Positions 9,207 to 17,054 of a stretch of 64,000 bases of DNA are shown here, in pieces; positions within the stretch are counted from its first letter, which is position 1, and each line of letters begins with the position of its first letter. Origin of the DNA: Burkholderia cepacia (GTDB lineage: Bacteria; Pseudomonadota; Gammaproteobacteria; Burkholderiales; Burkholderiaceae); the NCBI RefSeq assembly GCF_001718835.1, contig NZ_CP013443.1, positions 2,046,001 through 2,110,000 of the forward strand. The letters are read 5' to 3'. A model generated the notes under the pieces. That model did no database searches. It saw nothing but the letters and a program-made list of their open reading frames with translations, and was not told the DNA's origin. Both the position numbers and the translations under genes were made by a program.

Positions 9207-10061
9207 ATGCGACTGATCGACTGGAACATTCAATGGGGTCGGGACGCGGACGGCGTCGTCGATCTCTCGCGCACCGTCGCGGCGATCCGCGGGCTCGGCG
9301 ACTTCGACGTGCTGTGCCTGCAGGAAGTCACGCGCGGCTTCGGCGCGCTGGCTGGCCATCCCGGGCCGGACCAGTTCGCCGAACTCGCGGCGCTGCTGCC
9401 CGGCCATACGATCGTCGAAGCGATCGGCGCCGACCTGCCGCCCACCGCGCCCGGCGCACCGCGTCGCCAGTTCGGCAATGCGATCGCGACCCGGCTGCCG
9501 GTCGGGCGCGTGCTCCGCCAGTTGCTGCCGTGGCCAGCCGACGCCGGCGCGCCGTCGATGCCGCGGGTCGCGCTCGACGTCGAATTGGCGACCGCGTCGG
9601 GCCCGCTGCGCGTGACCACCACTCATCTCGAATATTATTCCGCCCGGCAGCGGCGCGCGCAGGTCGATGCGCTGCACGACCGGCATCGGGAAGCGTGCGC
9701 GCATGCGGACCGCCCCGCGCGCGCCGAGCATGCGGACAGCCCGTTCAGCGCAACCGGCCAGCCGTGCGATGCGATCGTCTGCGGCGATTTCAACAGCGCA
9801 TACGACAGCGACGCCTATCGGCGCTTTCTCGAACCGGTCGAAGGCGCGCCGCGCTTCGTCGACGCGTGGGCGGCGCTGCATCCGGGCGTCGCGCCGCCGC
9901 CGACAGCCGGTGTCTACGATACGGTGCAATGGTCGGAGGGGCCGCTCGCGTGCGACTTCGTATTCGTGACCGATACGCTGCTGCCGCGCGTCGCGCGCTG
10001 CGAGATCGACGGCGACCTGCGCGCATCCGATCACCAACCGATCGTGCTCGAGCTGAATTGA
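9207..10061 (+). CDS. Endonuclease/exonuclease/phosphatase (EEP) family protein
   Basis: A 284-residue DNase-I-fold hydrolase. Catalytic and metal-binding motifs are visible in order: IDWNIQWGRD (residues 4-13), LQEVTRGFG, CGDFNSAYDSD, CDFVFVTD and the C-terminal SDHQPIV. These match the metal-dependent EEP phosphoesterase superfamily, whose members cleave nucleic acids, phospholipids or other phosphodiesters, so the substrate cannot be named. No signal peptide is seen. It converges tail-to-tail with the exonuclease gene, with a 9-base gap. Confidence 0.88.
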   Translation: MRLIDWNIQWGRDADGVVDLSRTVAAIRGLGDFDVLCLQEVTRGFGALAGHPGPDQFAELAALLPGHTIVEAIGADLPPTAPGAPRRQFGNAIATRLPVGRVLRQLLPWPADAGAPSMPRVALDVELATASGPLRVTTTHLEYYSARQRRAQVDALHDRHREACAHADRPARAEHADSPFSATGQPCDAIVCGDFNSAYDSDAYRRFLEPVEGAPRFVDAWAALHPGVAPPPTAGVYDTVQWSEGPLACDFVFVTDTLLPRVARCEIDGDLRASDHQPIVLELN

Positions 10062-10070
10062 CGGCGTGCG

Positions 10071-10847
10071 CTACGCGGCGAAACCGGCCAGGTATTCGGC
10101 CCAGTGCGACGCCGGCTCCTGCGCAAGCGAGTTCTTCACGAGCAGGATCTCGTCCGCATACTCGCTCGGCGTCAGCCCGCCGCGCATCAACTGGAACCGG
10201 CAATACAGCAGGTAGGTATTGACGACGTCGGTTTCGCAATAGTTGCGGATTTCCTCGATCCGCCCGTCCAGGAACGCCGGCCACACCTGGCTGCCGTCCA
10301 TCCCGAGCTTGCCCGGAAAGCCGCACATCTTCGCGAGTGCGTCGAGCGGCGCGTTCGCGCGCGCCTGATACATCGCGAGCACATCCATCAGGTCGGTATG
10401 CCGCGAGTGGTAGCGCGAGATGTAGTTGTTCCACTTGAAATCGCGGTCGTCCTCGCCGAGATCCCAGTAGCGGGTCGCGGGAATGCCGTGCACGAGCGCG
10501 CGGTAATGGAGCACCGGCAGATCGAAGCCACCGCCGTTCCACGACACGAGCTGCGGCGTGTATTTCTCGATCACGCGGTAGAACGACTGGATCAGCGTGG
10601 CTTCGTTGTCCTGCGGCGTGCCGAGCGAGCGTACGCGAAACCCGTTGTTGTCACGGAACACACACGAGATCGCCGCGACGCGCTGCAGGTGGTGCGGCAG
10701 GAAATCGCCACCGGTCTTCTCGCGGCGCGCGGCGAACGCATGTTCGGCCACCGCGGCATCGTCGAGCGTCGCAGGCAGGTCTTCCAGACGGCGAATGCCG
10801 TCGACATCGGGAATCGTCTCGATGTCAAAAACAAGAATGGGAGTCAT
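10071..10847 (-). CDS. Predicted 3'-5' exonuclease, PolB-exonuclease-like
   Basis: A 258-residue protein of the PF10108 family (DnaQ-like, related to the proofreading domain of B-family polymerases). DEDD-type signature residues appear in LVFDIETIPDVDG (residues 5-17), VSWNGGGFDLPVLHYRAL and the C-terminal YCETDVVNTYLLY. Members are predicted DNA 3'-5' exonucleases with little experimental study. It starts 3 bases after the rpoS stop, so it is likely cotranscribed with rpoS, an arrangement common in Burkholderia. Confidence 0.87.
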   Translation of the reverse strand: MTPILVFDIETIPDVDGIRRLEDLPATLDDAAVAEHAFAARREKTGGDFLPHHLQRVAAISCVFRDNNGFRVRSLGTPQDNEATLIQSFYRVIEKYTPQLVSWNGGGFDLPVLHYRALVHGIPATRYWDLGEDDRDFKWNNYISRYHSRHTDLMDVLAMYQARANAPLDALAKMCGFPGKLGMDGSQVWPAFLDGRIEEIRNYCETDVVNTYLLYCRFQLMRGGLTPSEYADEILLVKNSLAQEPASHWAEYLAGFAA

Positions 10848-10850
10848 CAG

Positions 10851-11939
10851 TTACAGAACGGCGTCCTTGCGCACGCCGTTGGAGGCGAAAAACCGCTTGA
10901 GGCGCACCAGCGCTTCCTGCTGGATCTGGCGCACGCGCTCGCGCGTGAGCCCCATCTCGTCGGCCAGTTCCTCGAGCGTCGCCGGTTCGATGTGATTCAG
11001 GCCGAAGCGGCGCTCGATCACATGGCGGTGCTTGTCGGACAGCCGCGACAGCCACGCGCGAGTGAGCGTCTCGAGTTCGCGGTGCTGCACTTCAGCGTCG
11101 GGCGACTGGCTCTGGTCGTCAGGCAACAGGTCGAGCAGGCTGCTCGCGGGGTCGAGGTCGAGCGGCGCATCGAGCGACGCCGTGTGCTCGTTGAGCGCGA
11201 GGATGTCGGTGACTTCCTCGGCGGTCTTGCCGGTGAGATAGGCGATGTCGTCGATGCTGGCTTCGCGGCGCTCGGCCGCTTCGCCCGTCGACATCGAATT
11301 CTTTTCGAGGTGGCGCTTCGCGCGCAGCACCTGGTTCAGTTCGCGGATCACGTGCACGGGCAGACGCACCGTGCGGGCCTGGTTCATGATCGCCCGCTCG
11401 ATGCTCTGGCGGATCCACCAGGTCGCGTAAGTCGAAAAACGGAAGCCGCGCGTCGGGTCGAATTTTTCGATCGCATGCATCAGGCCGAGGTTGCCTTCCT
11501 CGATCAGGTCGAGCAGGGGCACGCCGCGGTTCAGGTATCCCTTCGCGATGCTGACGACGAGACGCAGGTTGCGCTCGATCATCACCTGCCGCGCCTCGAA
11601 TTCACCGGCCTTGGCCAGACGCGAATAACGCTGCTCCTCCTCGACGGTGAGCAGCGGCTTCACGCTGATGCGGTTCAGGTAATGCTGAATCGTGTCGGCC
11701 GTAAGTTCCGCCTGCAGCATGGCCCGGAAATCGTCCAGTTCGGGCGACGCCTCGGCGCGGCCTTCGCGCTCGTCATCGCCACCGTCCGCCTCGGCGTCGC
11801 GCACCTCGAGATCGCGTTCGTTATCCGCGTTGTCGTCTTCGTCGTCCGTCGAAGCACCCACTCGCCCCACCGATGCTTGCGTGGCACGACTGATCTTCTC
11901 AGACTCGGCTTGCGGCTCGTGGCGCTTCGATTTCGGCAT
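10851..11939 (-). CDS. rpoS: RNA polymerase sigma factor RpoS
   Basis: Stationary-phase and general stress sigma factor, 362 residues. All sigma-70 core regions are visible: region 1.2 (DTIQHYLNRIS), region 2 (RNLRLVVSIAKGYLNRG, DLIEEGNLGL, then TYATWWIRQSIERAI for -10 recognition), region 3, and region 4.2 (TLEELADEMGLTRERVRQIQ). The first 60 residues are an acidic stretch rich in Asp, Glu and Ala, longer than in E. coli RpoS. It sits 11 bases after nlpD in the conserved surE-pcm-nlpD-rpoS order. In other bacteria a main rpoS promoter lies inside nlpD; I could not identify one by eye. Confidence 0.96.
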   Translation of the reverse strand: MPKSKRHEPQAESEKISRATQASVGRVGASTDDEDDNADNERDLEVRDAEADGGDDEREGRAEASPELDDFRAMLQAELTADTIQHYLNRISVKPLLTVEEEQRYSRLAKAGEFEARQVMIERNLRLVVSIAKGYLNRGVPLLDLIEEGNLGLMHAIEKFDPTRGFRFSTYATWWIRQSIERAIMNQARTVRLPVHVIRELNQVLRAKRHLEKNSMSTGEAAERREASIDDIAYLTGKTAEEVTDILALNEHTASLDAPLDLDPASSLLDLLPDDQSQSPDAEVQHRELETLTRAWLSRLSDKHRHVIERRFGLNHIEPATLEELADEMGLTRERVRQIQQEALVRLKRFFASNGVRKDAVL

Positions 11940-11950
11940 GGTCGTCTCGG

Positions 11951-12832
11951 TTATTGAGGCGGCAAATACTTCAGCGGATCGACAGGTTTCTGCCGGCGAA
12001 CCTCGAAATGCAGCATCACGCGGTCGGAGTCGCTGTTACCCATCTCGGCGATCTTCTGCCCCTTCGTTACCGCGTCCCCCTCTTTTACCATCAAAGCGCG
12101 ATTGTGTGCATACGCCGTGAGGTAAGTTGCATCGTGTTTGATGATAATGAGGTTGCCGTAGCCACGCAGGCCATTGCCCGAATAGACGACGCGGCCGTCG
12201 GCTGCCGCCTTCACGGCCTCGCCGGCCGTACCGCCGATATTGACGCCCTTGTTCTTCGCGTCGTCGAACCCGTTCAGCACGGGGCCGCGCGCGGGCCACG
12301 CGAACGTCACGGGGCCGCTCGGTGCAGTTGCCGTGTCGCTCGATGCGGCCGCCGCGGCAGGCGGCGTCGCGACCGACGACGTACCGGCGGCCGGCGTCGC
12401 CGGGCCGCTGCTGAGCGGCGCGGTAGCAACGGCGGCGCCCGCGATCGGCGCGGCGACCTGCGTGCCCGCAACAGCGGCACCGGCCTGCGGCGACACGCGC
12501 AGCAGCTGGTCGACTTCGATCTGATTCGGGTTTGCCAGGTTGTTCCACGCGGCGATGTCGCGATAGTTCTGCCCGTTTTCGAGTGCGATCCGGTACAGCG
12601 TGTCGCCCGGCTTTACGCGGTAGTAACCCGGCGGCGCCGGCGGAAGCGGTACCGCAGGCTGCGCGGCGGCAGTCGTGCCGAGCGAACCGGAGCGATCGAC
12701 GACGGGCGCGTTGTCGAGCCGCGTCGCACAGGCGGCCAGTAGCGTGGAGAACGCAGCTACGCAGATCGCGCGCTGGGCGAGCGTGAGCGGTTCCCTGGAA
12801 CGGTTGTTTTGCATCGCGCGCAACATACTCAT
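11951..12832 (-). CDS. nlpD: NlpD-like lipoprotein: LysM plus LytM (M23) domain
   Basis: About 293 residues. It has a lipoprotein signal peptide with lipobox LLAAC, a LysM peptidoglycan-binding repeat (YRVKPGDTLYRIALENG), an Ala/Pro/Thr-rich linker, and a C-terminal M23/LytM domain. The domain keeps the AYAHN and LHFEVR histidines, but GVNIGGTAGE replaces the usual metal-binding HxxxD element. It is therefore probably a non-enzymatic amidase activator like E. coli NlpD, which controls septal wall splitting through AmiC. The start may be the ATG at 12832 or a TTG at 12841 that overlaps the pcm stop; a GGAG at 12846-12849 favours neither strongly. Confidence 0.92.
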   Translation of the reverse strand: MSMLRAMQNNRSREPLTLAQRAICVAAFSTLLAACATRLDNAPVVDRSGSLGTTAAAQPAVPLPPAPPGYYRVKPGDTLYRIALENGQNYRDIAAWNNLANPNQIEVDQLLRVSPQAGAAVAGTQVAAPIAGAAVATAPLSSGPATPAAGTSSVATPPAAAAASSDTATAPSGPVTFAWPARGPVLNGFDDAKNKGVNIGGTAGEAVKAAADGRVVYSGNGLRGYGNLIIIKHDATYLTAYAHNRALMVKEGDAVTKGQKIAEMGNSDSDRVMLHFEVRRQKPVDPLKYLPPQ

Positions 12833-12837
12833 CGGTT

Positions 12838-13890
12838 TCAAATTACTCCGGATTTTAAAGGGACAAAGAAAACGCGATCAAGCCGTGACTCCCGCCATTG
12901 CGCGTGCGCGACGCGCTCGACGAGCGTGAGCACCTGGTGCTGCCCGCTCTGTGCACCGACCGGCGCGACGAGGCGCCCGCCGATCGCGAGCTGCTCGAGC
13001 AGCGCCTGCGGCACGTCGAGCCCCGCCGCCGCGATCACGATCGCGTCGAACGGGGCCGCGGACGGCAGGCCGACACGCCCGTCGCCGTAGTGCAGACGGA
13101 TGTTCGGCACGCGCAGCGGCCGCAGGTTCAGCTTCGCGCGCTCGTAGAGCGGCTTGATGCGTTCAATCGAATACACGTCGCGTGCCACGTGGCTCAGCAC
13201 GGCGGCCTGATAGCCGCAGCCCGTGCCGATCTCGAGCACGCGCTCGAGCGTGCGGCCGGCCATCGCGAGCTCGATCATGCGCGCGACGACCGACGGCTTT
13301 GAAATGGTCTGCTGGTGGCCGATCGGCAGCGCGGAATCCTCGTAGGCCTGCGTCGCCAGCCCCGGATCCACGAACAGGTGGCGCGGCACCGCGGCCATCG
13401 CCTCCAGCACGCGCGCATCGGTCACGCCGTTCGCGCGCAACCGTTCGACCATCCGTTCGCGCACGCGTTCCGACGTGAGCGCATGCGCGCCGGCAAGCGC
13501 GGCATTCTGCATTTGCATCGCGGGCCTGGGGGCAGCCTTCGGCGCAGCTGGTGGCGCAGCAGGCTTGCCGGCCGTCGGCCCGGGCGCGGGCGGCTTCGGC
13601 GCCGCCGGTTTGCGCGTGGCCGCGACGGGCGTCACCAGCTTGGGTGCAATCGGTTTCGGCGCAGCAGCGGGCTTGGGCGCAGGCGCCGCGCCCGGCCTGG
13701 ACGCGCCGGGCGGATCGGACGCCCGCGGCGTCGCCACCGCGCCGCCTCGCGCGGACGCGCCGGCCGACAACCGCTGGCGCGTGCCGTCGCCCGCAGCATG
13801 GCGTTCGCCGGCCCGACCTTCCGACTTGCGTGGCGCTCGCTTGAGATCTTCGAGCGCGAGCGGGAACCGCTTCGCGCGCTCGCCGCTCAT
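12838..13890 (-). CDS. pcm: Protein-L-isoaspartate O-methyltransferase with long N-terminal extension
   Basis: Repairs isoaspartyl residues in aged proteins using SAM. The catalytic domain fills about residues 140-350 (start ALTSERVRERMVERLRANG; SAM motif EIGTGCGYQAAVL; VPRHLFVDP). Ahead of it lie about 135 residues dominated by Ala, Pro and Lys (for example PAPKPAAAPKPIAPKL), which are absent from the roughly 210-residue E. coli enzyme. The ATG at 13890 overlaps the surE stop by four bases (ATGA), so translation is probably coupled and the extension is likely really made. The 3' end overlaps the possible TTG start of nlpD. Confidence 0.93.
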   Translation of the reverse strand: MSGERAKRFPLALEDLKRAPRKSEGRAGERHAAGDGTRQRLSAGASARGGAVATPRASDPPGASRPGAAPAPKPAAAPKPIAPKLVTPVAATRKPAAPKPPAPGPTAGKPAAPPAAPKAAPRPAMQMQNAALAGAHALTSERVRERMVERLRANGVTDARVLEAMAAVPRHLFVDPGLATQAYEDSALPIGHQQTISKPSVVARMIELAMAGRTLERVLEIGTGCGYQAAVLSHVARDVYSIERIKPLYERAKLNLRPLRVPNIRLHYGDGRVGLPSAAPFDAIVIAAAGLDVPQALLEQLAIGGRLVAPVGAQSGQHQVLTLVERVAHAQWRESRLDRVFFVPLKSGVI

Positions 13891-14648
13891 GAAGCCCGCC
13901 CTCCGGCGCGTGCCCATTCGCGCGTCGCGGGCAGCATCTGTGTATGCGTGAGATCCAGTTGCAGCGGCGTGATCGATACGAAACCGTTTGCCACCGCGTG
14001 GAAATCGGTGCCTTCGCTGGCGTCCAGCGCTTCGCCCGCTGCACCGATCCAGTAGATCGGTTCGCCGCGCGGGTCGGTCTGGCGAATCACCGGCTGCGAC
14101 GGATGACGCTTGCCGAGACGCGTGACCTTCCAGCCTTTCAGTTCGTCGTAAGGCAGGTTCGGAATATTGACGTTCAACAGCGGCTGCCCCGGCAGCGGAT
14201 GCGCGAGGGCGTGCTCGACGATCTCCGCGGCGACGCGCGCGGCGTCCGCGAGATGGGCCCAGCCCTTGACGACCAGCGAGAACGCAATGGCCGGCACGCC
14301 GAACATGATGCCTTCGGTGGCGGCCGCAACTGTCCCCGAATAGAGCGTGTCTTCGCCCATGTTCTGGCCGTTGTTGATCCCGGAAACGACGAGGTCCGGC
14401 CTGGCGTCGGCCATCCCTGTCAACGCGACGTGCACCGAATCGGTCGGCGTGCCGTTCACATAGAAGAAACCCGTACTCGCTGCGCGCTGCACCGACAGCG
14501 GCCGCGACAACGTGAGGGAGTTCGACGCGCCGCTGCAGTTCTGCTCGGGCGCGATCACCGTGAGTTCGGCCAGCGGCTGCAGCGCGTCGCTGAGCGCGGC
14601 GAGACCGGGGGCGAGATAGCCGTCGTCGTTGCTGAGTAGGATTCGCAT
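13887..14648 (-). CDS. surE: 5'/3'-nucleotidase SurE
   Basis: Stationary-phase survival nucleotidase/exopolyphosphatase, 253 residues. The metal-binding signature MRILLSNDDGYLAPG is at the very start, and SGINNGQNMGEDTLYSGTV is the conserved central motif. It is the first gene of the surE-pcm-nlpD-rpoS run. Length and motifs are complete. Confidence 0.97.
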   Translation of the reverse strand: MRILLSNDDGYLAPGLAALSDALQPLAELTVIAPEQNCSGASNSLTLSRPLSVQRAASTGFFYVNGTPTDSVHVALTGMADARPDLVVSGINNGQNMGEDTLYSGTVAAATEGIMFGVPAIAFSLVVKGWAHLADAARVAAEIVEHALAHPLPGQPLLNVNIPNLPYDELKGWKVTRLGKRHPSQPVIRQTDPRGEPIYWIGAAGEALDASEGTDFHAVANGFVSITPLQLDLTHTQMLPATREWARAGGRAS

Positions 14649-14753
14649 CCGGCGATTGTAACCGAGGAAAGATGGCGCGAGAGCGACAGTCCGGCCCGCG
14701 CAGACGCGTGCTCGCGCGGCATGCGCCGCCGCGTTGCGCGGCGGCCTTCCCGG

Positions 14754-15959
14754 TCAGATCGCGCCCGCGTCGCGCAGTGCGGCAATCGCCTGCGGATCGT
14801 AGCCGAGGCCGCGCAGCACCTCGTCGGTATGCTCGCCGAGTTCGGGCCCGAGCCAGCGCGTTTCGCCCGGCGTGTCCGACAGCTTCGGCGTGATGTTCGG
14901 CAACGGAATGTCGGTGCCGTCGGCCAGCTTGAAGCGCTGGATCATCTGCCGTGCGACGAACTGCGGGTCGGTGAACATGTCGGCGGCACTATAGATGCGC
15001 CCGGCGGGCACGTCGGCCGCGTTGAGCACGACGAGCGCTTCGTCGATCGTGCGCGGCGCGAGCCATGCGGCAATCGCGTCGTCGATCTCCTGCGTGCGCG
15101 GCACGCGCCCGTCGTTTTGCGCGAGCGCGGGATCGTCGGCGAGATCGTCGCGCTCGATCGCCTTCATCAGCCGCTTGAAGATCGGGTCGCTGTTGCCACC
15201 GATCACGATGCTGCCGTCGCGGCATGCATACGTGTTCGACGGCACGATACCCGGCAGCGACGCGCCGGTGCGCTCGCGCACCATCCCGTACACGCCGTAT
15301 TCGGGTACCACGCTTTCCATCATGTTGAAGACGGCTTCATACAGTGCAACGTCGACCACCTGCCCCGCGCCGCCGTTGACCTTGCGGTGATGCAATGCCA
15401 TCAGCGCACCGATCACACCGTGCAGCGCGGCGATCGAATCGCCGATGGAGATCCCGATGCGCGGCGGCGGCAGGTCGGGATATCCGGTGATGTGGCGCAG
15501 CCCGCCCATCGATTCGGCGATCGCGCCGAAACCGGGCCGGTCGCGGTACGGGCCCGTCTGCCCGTAGCCGGACAGGCGCACCATCACGAGGCCCGGGTTC
15601 TCGGCCGACAGCACGTCGTAGCCGAGACCGAGCTTTTCCAGCAGGCCCGGGCGGAAATTCTCGATCACGATGTCGGCCTCGCGCGCGAGTTGCCGCGCGA
15701 TCGCCTTGCCGGCGTCGGCCTTCAGGTTGAGCGTGACCGATTTCTTGTTGCGCGCCTGCACGGACCACCACAGCGACGTGCCGCCCTGCTCCGGATGGAG
15801 CTTGCGCCACTTGCGCAGCGGGTCGCCGCCGTTCGGATCCTCGATCTTGATCACTTCCGCGCCGAATTCGGCGAACAGCCGCGACGCGAACGGCCCCGCG
15901 ATCAGCGTTCCGAATTCGAGCACTTTGACGCCCGCGAGCGGGCCCTGGCTGGTGCTCAT
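14754..15959 (-). CDS. CaiB/BaiF family (class III) CoA-transferase
   Basis: About 401 residues. The start is MSTSQGPLAGVKVLEFGTLIAGPFASRL, with the family motifs IKIEDPNGGDPLRKW, VIENFRPG and the region GPYRDRPGFGAIAESMGG that carries the expected catalytic aspartate. Class III CoA-transferases move CoA between carboxylic acids such as formyl/oxalyl, carnitine or succinyl substrates; this substrate is not evident from sequence. I chose the ATG at 15957-15959, preceded by GGGAGACAC; an upstream ATG at 15974 is possible. It sits 48 bases after recR on the same strand, a neighbour with no obvious functional link. Confidence 0.88.
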   Translation of the reverse strand: MSTSQGPLAGVKVLEFGTLIAGPFASRLFAEFGAEVIKIEDPNGGDPLRKWRKLHPEQGGTSLWWSVQARNKKSVTLNLKADAGKAIARQLAREADIVIENFRPGLLEKLGLGYDVLSAENPGLVMVRLSGYGQTGPYRDRPGFGAIAESMGGLRHITGYPDLPPPRIGISIGDSIAALHGVIGALMALHHRKVNGGAGQVVDVALYEAVFNMMESVVPEYGVYGMVRERTGASLPGIVPSNTYACRDGSIVIGGNSDPIFKRLMKAIERDDLADDPALAQNDGRVPRTQEIDDAIAAWLAPRTIDEALVVLNAADVPAGRIYSAADMFTDPQFVARQMIQRFKLADGTDIPLPNITPKLSDTPGETRWLGPELGEHTDEVLRGLGYDPQAIAALRDAGAI

Positions 15960-16007
15960 GTGTCTCCCTGGCATGAGGAACGGCGCCGCCGACCGGCGGC
16001 GCCCGGC

Positions 16008-16604
16008 TTACATCGTGCGGCGGTCGAGCATCGCGCGGGCGATGGTGCCCGCGTCGACATATTCGAGCTCGCCGCCCACCGGCACGCCACGCGCGAGGCG
16101 CGTGACCGCAAGCCCGCGCGCCTTCAGCGTCTGGCCGAGGTAGTGCGCGGTGGCCTCGCCCTCGTTCGTGAAGTTGGTCGCGAGCACGACCTCCTTGACG
16201 ACCCCGTCGGACGCGCGCCGCACGAGGCGGTCGAAATGGATTTCCTTCGGGCCGATCCCGTCGAGCGGGCTCAGCCGCCCCATCAGCACGAAATACAGCC
16301 CGCGGTAAGTCATCGTCTGCTCGAGCATGATCTGGTCGGCGGGCGTCTCGACGACGCACAGCAACGTCGGATCACGCTCTTCGTCGCTGCAGACCTCGCA
16401 GATCTGCGCTTCGGTGAACGTATTGCACTTCTCGCAATGCTGCAGGTGCTCGGTCGCGAACAGCAACGACCGGCCGAGCCGCTCCGCGCCCTCCCGATCG
16501 TGCTGCATCAGGTGGACCGCCATGCGCTGGGCGGATTTCGGCCCGACACCGGGCAGCACGCGCAACGCTTCGACGAGAGCGGACAGGGCGGACGGCTGTT
16601 TCAT
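16008..16604 (-). CDS. recR: Recombination protein RecR
   Basis: RecFOR pathway protein that, with RecO, helps load RecA on gapped DNA. The protein has 198 residues with the expected domains: a helix-hairpin-helix (LPGVGPKSAQRMA, residues 17-29), a C4 zinc finger (Cys57, Cys60, Cys69, Cys72), and a Toprim domain (VVETPADQIMLEQT onward). It follows ybaB by about 30 bases in the conserved dnaX-ybaB-recR order. Confidence 0.98.
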   Translation of the reverse strand: MKQPSALSALVEALRVLPGVGPKSAQRMAVHLMQHDREGAERLGRSLLFATEHLQHCEKCNTFTEAQICEVCSDEERDPTLLCVVETPADQIMLEQTMTYRGLYFVLMGRLSPLDGIGPKEIHFDRLVRRASDGVVKEVVLATNFTNEGEATAHYLGQTLKARGLAVTRLARGVPVGGELEYVDAGTIARAMLDRRTM

Positions 16605-16635
16605 ACGTCGACGGATGCCTGGACGGACGCGCCGC

Positions 16636-16962
16636 TCAGAACGGCAGCTTGAAGCCCGGGGGCAGCGGCAGGCCCGAGGTCATGCCGCTCATCTTTTCCT
16701 GCGACGTCGCTTCGGCCTTGCGCACGGCGTCGTTGAACGCAGCCGCGACGAGATCCTCGAGCATGTCCTTGTCGTCCGCGAGCAGGCTCGGGTCGATCGA
16801 CACGCGACGCACTTCGTTGCGGCACGTCATCGTCACCTTGACGAGGCCGGCGCCCGACTGCCCTTCGACTTCGATCAGCGCAAGCTGCTCCTGCATCTTC
16901 TTCATGTTTTCCTGCATTTGCTGCGCTTGCTTCATCAGTCCGGCGAGGTTGCCTTTCAACAT
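16636..16962 (-). CDS. ybaB: YbaB/EbfC family nucleoid-associated protein
   Basis: Small DNA-binding protein of 108 residues, starting MLKGNLAGLMKQAQQMQENM with the amphipathic helix typical of the family. YbaB/EbfC forms dimers that bind DNA and affect nucleoid structure. The start at 16962 is preceded on the minus strand by AAGGAGTATTCCC, a good ribosome binding site; the open frame continues 18 codons further up without such a site. It lies between dnaX and recR as expected. Confidence 0.96.
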   Translation of the reverse strand: MLKGNLAGLMKQAQQMQENMKKMQEQLALIEVEGQSGAGLVKVTMTCRNEVRRVSIDPSLLADDKDMLEDLVAAAFNDAVRKAEATSQEKMSGMTSGLPLPPGFKLPF

Positions 16963-17054
16963 GGGAATACTCCTTCTTGATCGTGTGAACACCGGCACGC
17001 GACGCGTGCCGGCCAATGTGTGGGCGTGATTGTGCCTGTCGCTGGGCGCTCAGT

